Shown here: positions 9,570 to 20,967 of the stretch, piece by piece
Position numbering within the stretch: the first letter of the stretch is position 1
Layout: the number at the start of each line of letters is the position of its first letter
Origin: Brevundimonas sp. SH203
GTDB lineage: Bacteria; Pseudomonadota; Alphaproteobacteria; Caulobacterales; Caulobacteraceae
Assembly: GCF_002157625.1 (NCBI RefSeq)
Contig: NZ_BDMM01000001.1
Span: forward strand, 310,001 to 374,000
Reading direction: 5' to 3'
DNA: 64,000 bases
The notes under the pieces: model-generated
The model's database searches: none
Seen by the model: the letters and a program-made list of their open reading frames with translations, nothing else
Told to the model about the DNA's origin: nothing
Translations under genes and position numbers: made by a program

Positions 9570-11012
9570 CTAACCGTTCCCGAAGCCGGCGCTCGCGGCC
9601 TTGGTCAGCGGCTCCAGCCAGGTCAGACCGACGATCACCAGCGGGAAGGCGAAGGCCGCGCAGGCCCAGCCGACCCATTTGGCCTCGACCGGCGCGGCGT
9701 CGGTGGCGATGTCGTCCAGCGGCGCATCGAACCACATCAGCTTGATGACGCGCAGATAGTAGAAGGCGGCGACGACCGAGGCGACCAGACCGGCGGCCGC
9801 GACAGGCCACAGGCCCGCGTCGGCGGCGGCGCCGAACACATAATACTTGCCCCAGAAGCCCGAGAACGGCGGCATCCCCAAGACCGACAGCGACAGCACC
9901 GTCAGGGCCACGGCCGTCAGCGGACGGTCCTTCTTCAGACCGGCCAGATCGGCGATGCGACGGATCGGACGGCCCGACTTGGACAGCGACAACAGGATGG
10001 CGAAGAAGCCCAGCTGGTCGATGACATACAGGGTCATGAACATCAGCATGGCCTGCAGCCCCTCGGCCGTGCCCGCCGCGATGCCCAGCAAGGCATAGCC
10101 GATGTTGGCGATCGACGAATAGGCCAAGAGGCGCTGGATGTCCTTCTGCGCCAAACCGCCGAAGGCGCCGACGACGAAGCTGATCAGGGAGATGGCGATC
10201 AGGACCTGGGACCACTGGGCGTGGGCGTCGCCGAAACCGTGTTCCAGCGCACGCGCGATCAGGACCATGGCCGCGACCTTGGGCGCCGTGGCGAACAGGG
10301 CCACGACCGGCGTCGGCGCGCCCTCATAGACGTCGGGCGTCCACATATGGAACGGCGCGGCCGAGACCTTGAACGCCAGACCGCAGATCAGGAAGACCAG
10401 ACCGAACACCAGGCCCGGGCCCGGCTTGGCGGCGGCCACGGCGGCGATGTCGTCGAAACGCATCGAACCGGCGAAGCCGTAGATCAGGCTGGCGCCATAC
10501 AGCAGCAGGCCGGACGACAGGGCGCCCAGGACGAAATACTTCAGGCCCGCTTCGGACGCCTTGACGTCGTTGCGGTGGAAAGCGGCCAGGACATAGAGGG
10601 CCAGCGAATGCAGCTCGATCCCGACATACATGGAGATCAGGTCGCCCGAGGACGCCATCATCCCCATACCGGCCGAGGCCAGAACGATCAGGACCGGATA
10701 TTCGAACTTGGCGATCCGGGTGCGCGCCATCCAGCCGTCGCCCAGGACGACCGCGACGGCCGCCGAGAGATAGATCAGGCTCTTGGCGTAGATGGCCAGC
10801 GGGTCGGCGACATAGGCGCCGTTGAAGGCGACACCCCACGGGCCGACGATGGCGATGACGGACGCGGCGATCAGCAGCAGCACCGACAGGATCGACACTA
10901 GGCGGGCGCTCTTTTCGCCGACGAAGGCGCCGACCATCAGCAGGACCAGGGCGCCGACCGCGAGGGTGACTTCCGAGGCGGCGAGATGCAGGGCGGAGGA
11001 CAGATCAGGCAT
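9570..11012 (-). CDS. nuoN: NADH-quinone oxidoreductase subunit N
   Basis: An antiporter-like membrane subunit of complex I that contributes a proton channel. It is 480 aa with about 14 predicted helices. Conserved stretches are GMMASSGDLISMYVGIELHS, with the key Glu of helix 5, AFKVSAAPFHMWTPDVYEGA and RLLAYSSIANIGYAL. It is the last nuo gene of the operon, 7 bp after nuoM. Confidence 0.96.
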   Translation of the reverse strand: MPDLSSALHLAASEVTLAVGALVLLMVGAFVGEKSARLVSILSVLLLIAASVIAIVGPWGVAFNGAYVADPLAIYAKSLIYLSAAVAVVLGDGWMARTRIAKFEYPVLIVLASAGMGMMASSGDLISMYVGIELHSLALYVLAAFHRNDVKASEAGLKYFVLGALSSGLLLYGASLIYGFAGSMRFDDIAAVAAAKPGPGLVFGLVFLICGLAFKVSAAPFHMWTPDVYEGAPTPVVALFATAPKVAAMVLIARALEHGFGDAHAQWSQVLIAISLISFVVGAFGGLAQKDIQRLLAYSSIANIGYALLGIAAGTAEGLQAMLMFMTLYVIDQLGFFAILLSLSKSGRPIRRIADLAGLKKDRPLTAVALTVLSLSVLGMPPFSGFWGKYYVFGAAADAGLWPVAAAGLVASVVAAFYYLRVIKLMWFDAPLDDIATDAAPVEAKWVGWACAAFAFPLVIVGLTWLEPLTKAASAGFGNG

Positions 11013-11019
11013 TATGGTC

Positions 11020-12504
11020 TCACCCGCCGATCGCGGCGCGATAGGCGCTGGTCAGGGCCTCGACGGCGGGCCCGGTGTAATCGAGGACGGCGGCCGGATA
11101 GACCCCCAGCCAGATGGTGCCGACGATCAGCGGCACGAACAGCAGCAGTTCGCGCTTGTCGATGTCGGTGATGGTCTCAAGCTTCGGATTGGTGATCTCA
11201 CCGAACATGACCGCGCGGTACAGGGTCAGGGCGTAAACCGCCGAGAAGATCACACCCGAGGCCGCCACCAGCGCCGCCCAGGTCGAGGCGTGATAGGCGC
11301 CCGTCATGGTCAGCACTTCGCCGATGAAGCCCGAGGTGCCCGGCAGGCCGACGTTGGCCATGGTGAACATCAGGAAGATGGCCGCATACCAGGGCATCTT
11401 CGACGTCAGGCCGCCGTAGAAGGCGATCTCGCGGGTGTGCATCCGGTCGTAAACGACGCCGACGCACAGGAACAGCGCGCCCGAGATCAGGCCGTGGCTG
11501 ATCATCTGGAAGACGGCGCCCTGCATGCCCACGTCGTTCCCCGAGAAGATGCCCAGGGTCACGAACCCCATGTGGGCGACCGACGAATAGGCGATCAGCT
11601 TCTTGATGTCGGTCTGACGCCAGGCGACCAGCGACGTATAGACGATGGCGATCACCGACAGGGTGAAGACCAGCGGGCGGAACATCTCCGACGCCATAGG
11701 GAACATCGGCACGTTGAACAGGATGAAGCCGTAACCGCCCAGCTTCAGCAGGATGCCGGCCAGGATGACCGAACCAGCCGTCGGCGCCTGAACGTGGGCG
11801 TCGGGCAGCCAGGTGTGGACGGGCCACATCGGCATCTTGACCGCGAACGAGGCGAAGAAGGCCAGCCACAGGATCGGCTGAACGGCCGGATCGAAGGCGA
11901 AACGCTTCAGTTCGGGAATGCTGGTCGTTCCCGCCGTATGCGCCATCCACAGCATGGCCAGCAGCATCAGGACGGACCCCAACAGGGTGTAGAGGAAGAA
12001 CTTGTAGGCGGCGTAGATCCGGTTCTGACCGCCCCAGATGCCGATGATCAGGAACATCGGGACCAGGGTGCCTTCGAAGAAGATGTAGAACAGGAACAGG
12101 TCCAGCGAAGTGAACACCCCGATGACCAGCGTCTCCAGCACCAGGAAGGCGATCATATATTCGACGACGCGCGTCTCGATCGACTTCCAGCTGGCCAGGA
12201 TGCAGATCGGCATCAGGAAGGCCGTCAGCAGCATGAACAGGACCGAAATCCCGTCGACGCCCAGGTGATAGCTGGCGCCCGCGAACCACGGGAACAACTC
12301 CACGAACTGATAGCCGGTATCGGCCGGGTCGAAGCCCGAGACCAGCACGACCGAAACCGCCAGCACCACCAGGGTCGTGATCAGGGCGATCCAGCGGGCG
12401 GCCGGCGCGGTCGCATCGGCCGACTTCGACGTCAGCCGGGCGACGAAGATCGCCAGGGCCCCGACCAGGGGCAGGAATGTAACGAGGCTCAGGATGTAGG
12501 GCAC
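11020..12504 (-). CDS. nuoM: NADH-quinone oxidoreductase subunit M
   Basis: An antiporter-like proton-pumping subunit of complex I, 494 aa, with about 14 helices. [20 protein letters not shown] carries the conserved channel Glu. [19 protein letters not shown] and [15 protein letters not shown] hold the Lys and His residues of the proton path. It lies between nuoL and nuoN with gaps of 4 and 7 bp. Confidence 0.96.
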   Translation of the reverse strand: MPYILSLVTFLPLVGALAIFVARLTSKSADATAPAARWIALITTLVVLAVSVVLVSGFDPADTGYQFVELFPWFAGASYHLGVDGISVLFMLLTAFLMPICILASWKSIETRVVEYMIAFLVLETLVIGVFTSLDLFLFYIFFEGTLVPMFLIIGIWGGQNRIYAAYKFFLYTLLGSVLMLLAMLWMAHTAGTTSIPELKRFAFDPAVQPILWLAFFASFAVKMPMWPVHTWLPDAHVQAPTAGSVILAGILLKLGGYGFILFNVPMFPMASEMFRPLVFTLSVIAIVYTSLVAWRQTDIKKLIAYSSVAHMGFVTLGIFSGNDVGMQGAVFQMISHGLISGALFLCVGVVYDRMHTREIAFYGGLTSKMPWYAAIFLMFTMANVGLPGTSGFIGEVLTMTGAYHASTWAALVAASGVIFSAVYALTLYRAVMFGEITNPKLETITDIDKRELLLFVPLIVGTIWLGVYPAAVLDYTGPAVEALTSAYRAAIGG

Positions 12505-12508
12505 GAGA

Positions 12509-14602
12509 TCAGGCTCCCCACGCGAGGATGGCGAAGGTGAGCAGACCAGCCACCCCGAGCAGCATCACGAAGGCATAGTGATAGACATAGCCGGACTGGA
12601 TCTTGGCCAGTCGAGCGGCGGATTTCAGCGACACCCAGGCGGCGCCGTTCGGCCCCAGCCCGTCGATGATCTTCACGTCCAGGATCTTCCAGAAGAAGTC
12701 GCCGATGGCCTTGAAGCCGCGCACGAAGACGAAGTCGTACAGCTCGTCGAAATACCACTTGTTGTAGAGGAAGCGGTAGATGACGCCGTTCCGCTCGGCC
12801 ATGCGGCGGCCCATGCCTTCGCGGGCGACATAGATCCAGTAGGCGAAGGCCGTGCCGATCAGCGTCAGGATCAGCGGCGACCACTTCACCCAGGTCGGGA
12901 CCGAGTGGCTCTCGTGCAGGACGTGGTTGTGTTCGCCGGTGAAGATCGCCCCGCGCCAGAACTCGCCCTCGTGGTGGCCGATGAAGTGCGGCGCGAAGAC
13001 GAAGCCGGCGGCGACGGCGCCGACCGACAGCAGGATCAGCGGAACCAGCATGACCAGCGGGCTCTCGTGCGGCTTCAGCGGGCCGTGATGTCCGTGGTCG
13101 TCATGGGCGTGATCGTCATGACCATGCGCGTCGTCGACCGGCTCGGAATGGGTTTCCAACTGGGCGTGCGAGGCATGGTTGTCCTCGTGATGCGCGTCGC
13201 CCTCTTCCTTCCACACCGGCTTGTTGTGGAAGGTCATGAAGATCAGACGCCACGAATAGTAGGCCGTCAGACCGGCGGCGATGATGCCGACGAAGAAGGC
13301 GAACAGGCCGATGGCCGAGTGCCCCGAGGCCGCCGAGGCGTAGGCGCTCTCGATGATCGAATCCTTGGAATAGAAGCCGGCGAAGCCGCCGACGCCGGGA
13401 ATGCCTAGGCCGGTGATGGCGATGGTGCCGATGGTCATCACCGCATAGGTGACGGGCAGCAGCTTCCACAGACCGCCCATCTTCCGCATGTCCTGCTCGT
13501 GGTGCATCCCGTGGATCACCGAACCGGCGCCCAGGAACAGCAGGGCCTTGAAGAAGGCGTGGGTGAACAGGTGGAACATGGCCGCCTGATAGGCGCCGAC
13601 GCCCGCCGCGAAGAACATGTAGCCCAGCTGCGAACAGGTCGAATAGGCGATGACGCGCTTGATGTCGTTCTGGGTCAGGCCGACCGTGGCGGCGAACAGG
13701 GCCGTGATCGCGCCGATGATGGCGATGATCTGGGCCGCGCCCGGCGCGTGTTCATAGATGGGGCTCAGCAGGCAGACCATATAGACGCCCGCCGTCACCA
13801 TGGTCGCGGCGTGGATCAGGGCCGACACGGGCGTCGGGCCTTCCATCGCGTCGGGCAGCCAGGTGTGCAGGAAGAACTGGGCCGACTTGCCCATGGCGCC
13901 GATGAACAGCAGGAAGCCGGCCAGGTCCAGCGCGGACCACTGGACGCCCAGGAACTCCCAGGTCGTGCCGGCCTTGGTTCCGATCAGCGGGAACAGTTCG
14001 GCGAAGTTGATCGTGCCGTACATCCAGAAGATCGTCATGATCCCCAGGACGAAGCCGAAGTCGCCGACCCGGTTGACGACGAAGGCCTTGATGGCGGCGG
14101 CGCTGGCCGTCGGCTTCTTGTACCAGAAGCCGATCAGCAGATAGGACGCCAGCCCCACCCCTTCCCAGCCGAAGAAGATCTGCATGAAGTCGGCCGCCGT
14201 CACCAGCGCCAGCATCATGAAGGTGAACAGCGACAGATAGGCGAAGAAGCGCGGCCGGCTGTCGTCCTCGGCCATGTAGCCCCAGGAATACAGGTGAACC
14301 AGCGACGACACGCTGGTGACCACGATCAGCATGGTCGCCGACAAGGCGTCGATGCGGATCGACCAGGCCGACTGGAAGTCGCCCACATTGATGAAGGGCG
14401 CCAGACTGATCGTGAAGGGCTCCAGATGGCCCCAGGTCCACTGGCCGAACACCGTCCAGGCGACAGCGCACGAGAAGAACAGCAGGCCCGTGGTGACGGC
14501 CTGCGACGGGATATTGCCGATCCGGCGTCCGAAGAAGCCGGCGATGGCCGCGCCCAGCAGCGGGGCGAAGATCCCGAGAATGACGAGGGTATGGAAGGTC
14601 AC
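12509..14602 (-). CDS. nuoL: NADH-quinone oxidoreductase subunit L, with His/Asp-rich loop
   Basis: The largest antiporter-like subunit of complex I, 697 aa. It ends with the long lateral helix and a final transmembrane segment. Conserved blocks are [39 protein letters not shown] and [16 protein letters not shown]. Between about residues 462 and 515 there is a hydrophilic loop very rich in His and Asp (for example [16 protein letters not shown]). It lies between the last antiporter helices and the C-terminal lateral part. Such a loop could bind metal, but no role is established. Confidence 0.96.
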   Translation of the reverse strand: MTFHTLVILGIFAPLLGAAIAGFFGRRIGNIPSQAVTTGLLFFSCAVAWTVFGQWTWGHLEPFTISLAPFINVGDFQSAWSIRIDALSATMLIVVTSVSSLVHLYSWGYMAEDDSRPRFFAYLSLFTFMMLALVTAADFMQIFFGWEGVGLASYLLIGFWYKKPTASAAAIKAFVVNRVGDFGFVLGIMTIFWMYGTINFAELFPLIGTKAGTTWEFLGVQWSALDLAGFLLFIGAMGKSAQFFLHTWLPDAMEGPTPVSALIHAATMVTAGVYMVCLLSPIYEHAPGAAQIIAIIGAITALFAATVGLTQNDIKRVIAYSTCSQLGYMFFAAGVGAYQAAMFHLFTHAFFKALLFLGAGSVIHGMHHEQDMRKMGGLWKLLPVTYAVMTIGTIAITGLGIPGVGGFAGFYSKDSIIESAYASAASGHSAIGLFAFFVGIIAAGLTAYYSWRLIFMTFHNKPVWKEEGDAHHEDNHASHAQLETHSEPVDDAHGHDDHAHDDHGHHGPLKPHESPLVMLVPLILLSVGAVAAGFVFAPHFIGHHEGEFWRGAIFTGEHNHVLHESHSVPTWVKWSPLILTLIGTAFAYWIYVAREGMGRRMAERNGVIYRFLYNKWYFDELYDFVFVRGFKAIGDFFWKILDVKIIDGLGPNGAAWVSLKSAARLAKIQSGYVYHYAFVMLLGVAGLLTFAILAWGA

Positions 14603-14604
14603 GC

Positions 14605-14913
14605 TCAGCCCTTCATCACGGAGGCGTCGTCCACGGCGATGTCGCCGCGGTTACGGAAGAAGGTCACCAGGATGGCCAGGCCGACGGCGGCCTCGGCGGC
14701 GGCGACGGTCAGGACGAACATGGCCATGATCTGCCCGCTGATCTCGTTCAGATAGGCCGAGAAGGCGACGAAGTTGATGTTCACGGCCAGAAGGATCAGC
14801 TCGATCGACATCAGGATGATGATGACGTTCTTGCGGTTCACGAAGATGCCGAACACCCCGATGGTGAACAGGATCGCGGCGACCGTCAGATAGTGGGTCA
14901 GACCGATCATCAC
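14605..14913 (-). CDS. nuoK: NADH-quinone oxidoreductase subunit K
   Basis: A small three-helix membrane subunit (102 aa) of the complex I proton pathway. Conserved Glu residues lie in [20 protein letters not shown] and [15 protein letters not shown]. The start ATG at 14913 overlaps the nuoJ stop by 4 bp. Two nucleotides separate it from nuoL. Confidence 0.96.
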   Translation of the reverse strand: MMIGLTHYLTVAAILFTIGVFGIFVNRKNVIIILMSIELILLAVNINFVAFSAYLNEISGQIMAMFVLTVAAAEAAVGLAILVTFFRNRGDIAVDDASVMKG

Positions 14914-15536
14914 AGAAGCTCCTCGGCGCTGACGCCCTCGCCCGTGGCGGCGGGCTTGATCTCGACCGACTTCAGACGGTCGCGGTTCACCTGATCGCCG
15001 GGGTTCTGGCGCTTGATATGCGGCTTGTGCCGCAGCGTCAGGGTGATGGCGCCGATCATGGCGATCAGCAGCACGATCCCGGCCGCCTGGAAGAAATAGA
15101 CATAGTCGGTGTAGAGGACGCGACCGATGGCCTCGACATTGGTGACGCTGGCGTCAGGCGCGCCCGGCGCCGGCAGGCCCGCCGCCGCCCCGCCCTGCAC
15201 CACGGCGACCGAGACGATGATCATTTCGGCCAGCAGCACGGCGGCGATGATCGCCCCCAACGGCAGATAGCGCGCATAGCCTTCGCGCAGCTTCAGGAAG
15301 TCCACGTCCAGCATCATGACGACGAACAGGAACAGCACCGCGACCGCGCCCACATAGACGACGACCAGCAGCATCGCCAGGAACTCGGCCCCCAGCAGGA
15401 CGAACAGACCCGCCGACGAGAAGAAGGCCAGGATCAACCACAGCACGCTGTGCACCGGGTTGCGCGCGGTCACGACCAGAAGGCCGGAAACCGTGGCGAC
15501 CGCCGCCAGCAGATAGAAGGCTATGCCTTGCAGCAT
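14910..15536 (-). CDS. nuoJ: NADH-quinone oxidoreductase subunit J
   Basis: A membrane subunit of complex I, 208 aa with five helices. The N-terminal two thirds carry [20 protein letters not shown] and the pi-bulge helix with [21 protein letters not shown] hydrophilic C-terminal tail follows [11 protein letters not shown] 72-bp gap separates it from nuoI, the widest in the nuo cluster; I see no gene in it. Confidence 0.95.
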   Translation of the reverse strand: MLQGIAFYLLAAVATVSGLLVVTARNPVHSVLWLILAFFSSAGLFVLLGAEFLAMLLVVVYVGAVAVLFLFVVMMLDVDFLKLREGYARYLPLGAIIAAVLLAEMIIVSVAVVQGGAAAGLPAPGAPDASVTNVEAIGRVLYTDYVYFFQAAGIVLLIAMIGAITLTLRHKPHIKRQNPGDQVNRDRLKSVEIKPAATGEGVSAEELL

Positions 15537-15608
15537 GTCGGGACGAAGCCCCTTTCGTATCGGCCGCGACCCCGTCTGGAATCGGCGACCCGTTTAGCGA
15601 GATGCGCC

Positions 15609-16100
15609 TTAGCGGTAAGGCGCGTCGAGTTCCAGATTCTTGGCGATCTGCCGTTCCCAGCGGTCGCCGTTATCGAGCAGGCGTTGCTTGTCGTAGAGCA
15701 ACTCTTCGCGCGTCTCGACGGCGAATTCCGAGTTCGGCCCCTCCACGATGGCGTCCACCGGGCAGGCCTCCTGGCACAGGCCGCAGTAGATGCATTTGAC
15801 CATGTCGATGTCGTAGCGGGTCGTGCGGCGGCTGCCGTCGGCGCGCGGTTCGGCCTCGATGGTGATGGCCTGGGCCGGGCAGATGGCCTCGCACAGCTTG
15901 CAGGCGATGCAGCGTTCCTCGCCGTTCGCATAGCGACGCAGGGCGTGTTCGCCCCGGAAGCGCGGCGATTGCGGATTGCGCTCGAACGGATAGTTCACGG
16001 TCATCTTGGGCCGCGCCATATATTTCAGCGACAGGCCGATGGCGCCGATGACGTCCAGCATCATCGCGCCCTTGGTCGCCTGGACGATACGGGTGAACAT
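15609..16100 (-). CDS. nuoI: NADH-quinone oxidoreductase subunit I
   Basis: The ferredoxin-like subunit that carries iron-sulfur clusters N6a and N6b. It is 163 aa. Two 4Fe-4S motifs are clear: [16 protein letters not shown] and [16 protein letters not shown]. The N-terminal amphipathic region anchors it to the membrane arm. ATG 16100 is used; a second ATG 13 codons in is possible. It follows nuoH after 40 bp. Confidence 0.96.
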   Translation of the reverse strand: MFTRIVQATKGAMMLDVIGAIGLSLKYMARPKMTVNYPFERNPQSPRFRGEHALRRYANGEERCIACKLCEAICPAQAITIEAEPRADGSRRTTRYDIDMVKCIYCGLCQEACPVDAIVEGPNSEFAVETREELLYDKQRLLDNGDRWERQIAKNLELDAPYR

Positions 16101-16140
16101 CAGAGCTTATCCTTGAGAACGGGCGTCGTCGCAGCGACCA

Positions 16141-17214
16141 TCACGACCCCACCACGAACACGCGCCAGGCCGACACGATCACGACCGCGACCAGCGAGGT
16201 CGGCAGGAAGATCTTCCAGCCCAGGCGCATCAGCTGATCGTAGCGATAGCGCGGCACGAAGGCCTTCACCATGGAGATCATTACGAACCAGAAGACGGTC
16301 TTAGCCATGAAGGTCAGCAGATAGATCGCATAGGCGACCCAGACCGGCAGGCTGTCCATCCAGGCCTGCGGCACGCCGGGGTTCCAGCCGCCGAAGAACA
16401 GCAGGCTGATCATCGCCGACATGAAGACGATGTTGACGTATTCGCCCATCATGAACAGCAGATACGGGGTCGAGCTGTATTCGACTTGATAGCCGGCGAC
16501 CAGCTCGGACTCGGCCTCGGGCAGGTCGAACGGCGGACGGTTGGTTTCGGCCAGGGCCGAGATGAAGAAGATGATCGACATCGGGAACAGGATGACGACC
16601 AGCGGCCAGGTGTCGGCGCCGCCGCCGAAACCGTACCAGTTCCAGAACATCCCCTTCTGGCTCTCGACGATGGCCGATAGGTTCATCGTGCCGGCCAGCA
16701 GGATCACATTGATGATGATCAGGCCCAGCGAGACTTCATAGGACACCATCTGCGCCGCCGAACGCAGCGAGCCCAGGAACGGATACTTCGAGTTCGACGC
16801 CCAGCCGCCCATGATGATGCCGTACACGCCCAGCGACGACACCGCGAAGATGTACAGGATGCCGACGTTCAGGTCCGACACCACCCAGCCGGGGGCGAAC
16901 GGAATGACCGCCCAGGCCATAAAGGCCAGGATGACGGTGATGATCGGGGCGATGATGAAGACCGCCTTGTCGGCGCCGGCCGGGATCACGACCTCCTTCA
17001 GCACGAACTTGATCATGTCGGCGAAGGATTGCAGCAGGCCGAAGGGACCGACGACGTTGGGGCCCTTGCGCATCTGCACCCCGGCCCAGACCTTGCGGTC
17101 GGCCAGCAGCAGGAAGGCGACGGCTATCAGCACGCCGACCGTGATCAGCAGCACCTGACCGACGGTGATCAGCGTCCAGCCCAGGGGGGTGGCCCAGAAG
17201 GAAACGGGGTCCAT
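16141..17214 (-). CDS. nuoH: NADH-quinone oxidoreductase subunit H
   Basis: The membrane subunit that forms the quinone-binding cavity with NuoB and NuoD. It is 357 aa with eight helices. [48 protein letters not shown] and [20 protein letters not shown] are the classical conserved loops. It begins 3 bp after the nuoG stop. Confidence 0.97.
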   Translation of the reverse strand: MDPVSFWATPLGWTLITVGQVLLITVGVLIAVAFLLLADRKVWAGVQMRKGPNVVGPFGLLQSFADMIKFVLKEVVIPAGADKAVFIIAPIITVILAFMAWAVIPFAPGWVVSDLNVGILYIFAVSSLGVYGIIMGGWASNSKYPFLGSLRSAAQMVSYEVSLGLIIINVILLAGTMNLSAIVESQKGMFWNWYGFGGGADTWPLVVILFPMSIIFFISALAETNRPPFDLPEAESELVAGYQVEYSSTPYLLFMMGEYVNIVFMSAMISLLFFGGWNPGVPQAWMDSLPVWVAYAIYLLTFMAKTVFWFVMISMVKAFVPRYRYDQLMRLGWKIFLPTSLVAVVIVSAWRVFVVGS

Positions 17215-17217
17215 GGC

Positions 17218-19263
17218 TTACTCCGCCGCCATCGCGACCGGCTGGGTCCGCAGGGCGGACAGCTCGGCCATGGTCGCGCTGGCGCGCGCGATCGGGTTGG
17301 AAAGATAGGGGTCGGCGATGACCGACACGAAGGCCCGGTCGCCCAGATCGCCCTTGGCGCCCAGCGACGCCACGTCGAACGCCGCCGGCGCCGGCAGATA
17401 GTCGATGCGGCCGAAGGTCGGATGGTCGCCCATCAGCTTGTCGCGCAGCTGCTCCAGCGTGTCATAGGGCAGCGTCTGGTCCACACGGGCCGACAGGGCG
17501 CGGATGATGGCCCAGTCTTCCTTGGCCTCGCCCTTCGGGAACACCACGCGCTCGGTCATCTGCACCCGGCCCTCGGTGTTGACGTAGAGGCCCGACTTCT
17601 CTGTATAAGCCGCGCCCGGCAGGATGACGTCGGCGCCGTGCGCGCCGCGGTCGCCGTGGCTGCCCAGATAGACGCGGAAGGCGTTGGAGCCGGTCGGATC
17701 GACCTCGTCGGCGCCCAGCAAGAACAGCACGTCCAGCGCGTCCGGCTTCAGCATTTCCGAAACCGTCAGGCCGCCGTCAGCCGGGACGAAGCCCATGTCC
17801 AGACCGGCGACGCGCGCGGCAGCGTGGTGCAGGACGTTGAAGCCGTTCCAGCCGTCCGCGACGACGCCGACGGTCTTGGCCAGGGCGCCCAGGGCGTTCA
17901 GGACGGCCGAACCGCCCTCCCCGCCCAGCGCGCCGGCGCCGACGATGATCGCCGGCCGCTCGGCCTTGGTCAGGAAGTCCAGCGCCGACTTGGGCAGCTT
18001 GGCCAGGGTCTGCGTTCCCGCGCCCAGATAGGCGTAGTCGAAGGTCAGGTCGGCCTGTTCGCCGATCAGGCCGATCTCCATGTCGCCCTTCAGCCAGGCC
18101 TTGCGCAGGCGGGCGTTCAGCAGCGGCGCCTCGGTGCGCGGATTGGCGCCGACGATCAGAACGGCGTCAGCCTTTTCAAGCCCTTCCAGGCCGGAGTTGA
18201 ACAGCCAGCCCTCGCGCGGGCCATAGCCCAGCGCGGCGCCGTCTTGGCGGCAGTCGGTGTTGTTCGACCCCAAGGCGCGGAACAGGTCCAGCGTCGCCTT
18301 CATCGACTCGGCGTCCTGCAGGTCGCCCGCGATCACGCCGATGCGGTCGGACGGCGCGGCCTTCAGCTTGGCGGCGACGGCGTCCAGCGCTTCGTTCCAC
18401 GAGGCGGCGCGCAGCTTGCCGTTCTCGCGAATCCACGGGCGGTCCAGACGACGCGCGGTCAGGCCGTCGACGACATAGCGGCTCTTGTCCGACAGCCACT
18501 CCTCGTTGACGCCCTCGTTGACGCGCGGCAGCACGCGCATGACCTCGGACCCGCGATAGTCGGCGCGGATGTTCGAGCCCAAGGCGTCCATGACGTCGAT
18601 GGTCTCGGTCTTCTTCAGTTCCCACGGACGATAGTGGTACTGCCAGGGGCGGTGCGTCAGGGCGCCGACCGGGCACAGGTCGTTGACGTTGCCCGACAGT
18701 TCGGACGCGACCGACTTCTCCAGATAGGTCGTGATTTCAGCATCTTCGCCGCGCGAGATCATGCCGATGTCCGGCACGCCGGCGACCTCGGTGATGAAGC
18801 GGACGCAGCGGGTGCACTGGATGCAGCGCGTCATGAAGGTCTTGATGGTGGGGCCCATCGCCTTCTCTTCGACCGCGCGCTTGTTCTCCGAATAGCGCGA
18901 GCCGTCGCGGCCATAGCCGACCGACTGGTCCTGCAGGTCGCATTCGCCGCCCTGGTCGCAGATCGGGCAGTCCAGCGGGTGGTTGATGAGCAGGAACTCC
19001 ATCACCCCTTCGCGGGCCTTCTTGACCATCGGCGTGTCGGTGAAGATTTCCTGGCCATCGGCGGCCGGAAGCGCGCACGAGGCCTGGGGCTTCGGCGGTC
19101 CGGGCTTCACCTCGACCAGGCACATGCGGCAGTTGCCGGCGATGGACAGGCGTTCGTGGTAGCAGAAGCGCGGGATTTCCTGCCCTGCGCGTTCGGCGAC
19201 CTGGAGCACGGTCATGCCGGGCTCGAACTCGGTTTCGACGCCGTTGACCTTGGCGATAGGCAT
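17218..19263 (-). CDS. nuoG: NADH-quinone oxidoreductase subunit G
   Basis: The 75-kDa-type subunit of the peripheral arm, 681 aa. It binds a 2Fe-2S cluster (CYHERLSIAGNCRMCLVEV, then CALPAADGQ) and 4Fe-4S clusters (HPLDCPICDQGGECDLQDQ and CIQCTRCVRF), and has a C-terminal molybdopterin-oxidoreductase-like domain. I chose ATG 19263 (MPIAKVNGVETEFEPGM). The longer open frame runs into the lipoprotein gene. The start overlaps the lipoprotein stop as TGATG. Confidence 0.97.
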   Translation of the reverse strand: MPIAKVNGVETEFEPGMTVLQVAERAGQEIPRFCYHERLSIAGNCRMCLVEVKPGPPKPQASCALPAADGQEIFTDTPMVKKAREGVMEFLLINHPLDCPICDQGGECDLQDQSVGYGRDGSRYSENKRAVEEKAMGPTIKTFMTRCIQCTRCVRFITEVAGVPDIGMISRGEDAEITTYLEKSVASELSGNVNDLCPVGALTHRPWQYHYRPWELKKTETIDVMDALGSNIRADYRGSEVMRVLPRVNEGVNEEWLSDKSRYVVDGLTARRLDRPWIRENGKLRAASWNEALDAVAAKLKAAPSDRIGVIAGDLQDAESMKATLDLFRALGSNNTDCRQDGAALGYGPREGWLFNSGLEGLEKADAVLIVGANPRTEAPLLNARLRKAWLKGDMEIGLIGEQADLTFDYAYLGAGTQTLAKLPKSALDFLTKAERPAIIVGAGALGGEGGSAVLNALGALAKTVGVVADGWNGFNVLHHAAARVAGLDMGFVPADGGLTVSEMLKPDALDVLFLLGADEVDPTGSNAFRVYLGSHGDRGAHGADVILPGAAYTEKSGLYVNTEGRVQMTERVVFPKGEAKEDWAIIRALSARVDQTLPYDTLEQLRDKLMGDHPTFGRIDYLPAPAAFDVASLGAKGDLGDRAFVSVIADPYLSNPIARASATMAELSALRTQPVAMAAE

Positions 19264-19649
19264 CAGCGGGCCTCTTGCTTGGCGGCGGGAGCCGCCATTT
19301 GTACATCCACGGACATCGGCTGACCGTCGCGGAACAGGCCCGCGCCGTCGGCTTCCGCCCGACATTCGAATTCCAGCCGGCCGCCATCGACCGGCGCGCG
19401 CCACGACACCTGGGCCGTGCGTTCGTCGGTGGCGGTGAAGGCGACGGCGTCGCCCTCCTGGCCATACATGCGGTTCACGACGTCGCGGCAGGCCGCTTCG
19501 AGGTTCGCCGGAGCCGCCGGCGCCGCGACCGGCGCAACCTGGGCCGACGCCGCCGCAGGCGCGGTCGGCGCCTGTGGCGCAGCCTTTTTCCCCTCGCCGC
19601 AAGCCGCGAGGGTCGGAAGCGTCAGCAACAGGGCGACGGCGAGGCGCAT
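19263..19649 (-). CDS. Lipoprotein inside the nuo operon, between nuoF and nuoG
   Basis: A 128-aa protein with a lipoprotein signal peptide: MRLAVALLLTLPTLAAC, with the lipobox LAAC and Cys17 as lipid site. An Ala/Pro-rich linker follows, then a domain with NLEAACRDVVNRMYGQEGDA and VSWRAPVDGGRLEFECRAEA. The pair of Cys in the mature part could form a disulfide. It starts 2 bp after the nuoF stop and overlaps the nuoG start, so it is coupled to complex I expression. I do not recognise the family. A role in complex I assembly or periplasmic stability is possible but unsupported. Confidence 0.85.
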   Translation of the reverse strand: MRLAVALLLTLPTLAACGEGKKAAPQAPTAPAAASAQVAPVAAPAAPANLEAACRDVVNRMYGQEGDAVAFTATDERTAQVSWRAPVDGGRLEFECRAEADGAGLFRDGQPMSVDVQMAAPAAKQEAR

Positions 19650-19651
19650 CC

Positions 19652-20965
19652 CTACTCCGCCGCGATGGCGTGGCCGGCGAAGTTCGCGCGGCGGCTGCGA
19701 TAGTTGGCGATCCGCTCTTCGATCTCGTGACGGAAGTGACGGATCAGGCCCTGAACGGGCCAGGCGGCGGCATCGCCCAGAGCGCAGATGGTGTGGCCCT
19801 CGACTTGTCCGGCGACGTCCAGCAGCAGGTCGATCTCCGACGGATCGGCCTCGCCCACCGCCATCCGTTCCAGCACGCGCCACATCCAGCCGGTGCCTTC
19901 GCGGCACGGGGTGCACTGGCCGCAGCTCTCATGCTTGAAGAAGTAGCTGATGCGGGCGATCGCCTTCACGATGTCGGTCGATTGATCCATCACCGTGACG
20001 CCGGCCGTCCCGAGGGACGAACGCATCTCGCGCATGGAATCGAAGTCCATCAGCACCGTCTCGGCCTGTTCGCGCGTGATGACCGGGCAGGACGCGCCGC
20101 CGGGGATGATGGCCTTCAGATTGCTCCAGCCGCCGCGCACGCCGCCGCCGTGATCCTCGATCAGCTGGCGCAACGGGATCGACATGGCCTCTTCGACCAC
20201 GCAGGGCGTGTTCACATGGCCCGACAGGGACATCAGCTTGGTGCCGGTGTTGTTCGGACGGCCGAAGCCAGCGAACCAGTCGGCGCCGCGACGCAGGATC
20301 GTGCCGACGACGGCGATGGACTCGACGTTGTTCACGGTCGTCGGGCAGCCATACAGACCTGCGCCGGCCGGGAACGGCGGCTTCAGGCGCGGCTGGCCCT
20401 TCTTGCCTTCCAGCGATTCCAGCAGGGCCGTCTCTTCGCCGCAGATATAGGCCCCGGCGCCGTGGTGGATATAGACGTGGAAGTCCCAGCCGTGGACGTT
20501 GTCGTCGCCGATCAGCCGGGCCTCGTAGGCCTGTTTGACGGCGGCTTCCATCCGCTCGCGTTCCAGCACGTATTCGCCGCGCAGATAGATGTAGCAGGCA
20601 TGGGCCTGCATCGCGAAGCTGGCGATCAGCGCGCCTTCGATCAGCAGGTGCGGATCATGGCGCATGATCTCGCGGTCCTTGCAGGTCGCAGGCTCGGATT
20701 CGTCGGCGTTGATGACCAGGTAGTGAGGACGATCCTTCACTTCCTTGGGCATGAACGACCACTTCAGGCCAGTCGAGAAGCCGGCGCCGCCACGGCCGCG
20801 CAGGCCCGAGGCCTTGACGTTGTTGATGATCCAGTCGCGACCAAGGTCCAGCATGTCCTTGGTGGCGTTCCACGCGCCGCGCGACTTCGCCCCCTCTACG
20901 CCCCAGTCGTGCAGGCCGTACAGGTTGGTGAAGATGCGATCCTTGTCTTCGAGAATGCCGACCAT
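19652..20965 (-). CDS. nuoF: NADH-quinone oxidoreductase subunit F
   Basis: The flavoprotein subunit that oxidises NADH. It is 437 aa. The nucleotide/FMN-binding motifs are [16 protein letters not shown] and [20 protein letters not shown]. The N3 4Fe-4S motif is [15 protein letters not shown], with a more distal Cys in [17 protein letters not shown]. Start ATG 20965 ([17 protein letters not shown]). It follows a small membrane-protein gene by 2 bp. Confidence 0.97.
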   Translation of the reverse strand: MVGILEDKDRIFTNLYGLHDWGVEGAKSRGAWNATKDMLDLGRDWIINNVKASGLRGRGGAGFSTGLKWSFMPKEVKDRPHYLVINADESEPATCKDREIMRHDPHLLIEGALIASFAMQAHACYIYLRGEYVLERERMEAAVKQAYEARLIGDDNVHGWDFHVYIHHGAGAYICGEETALLESLEGKKGQPRLKPPFPAGAGLYGCPTTVNNVESIAVVGTILRRGADWFAGFGRPNNTGTKLMSLSGHVNTPCVVEEAMSIPLRQLIEDHGGGVRGGWSNLKAIIPGGASCPVITREQAETVLMDFDSMREMRSSLGTAGVTVMDQSTDIVKAIARISYFFKHESCGQCTPCREGTGWMWRVLERMAVGEADPSEIDLLLDVAGQVEGHTICALGDAAAWPVQGLIRHFRHEIEERIANYRSRRANFAGHAIAAE

Positions 20966-20967
20966 CT

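Noticed and set aside
12578..14755. Long plus-strand frames opposite nuoL
   Set aside because: Antisense to nuoL; the sequence is low-complexity Gly/Arg/Asp/His.
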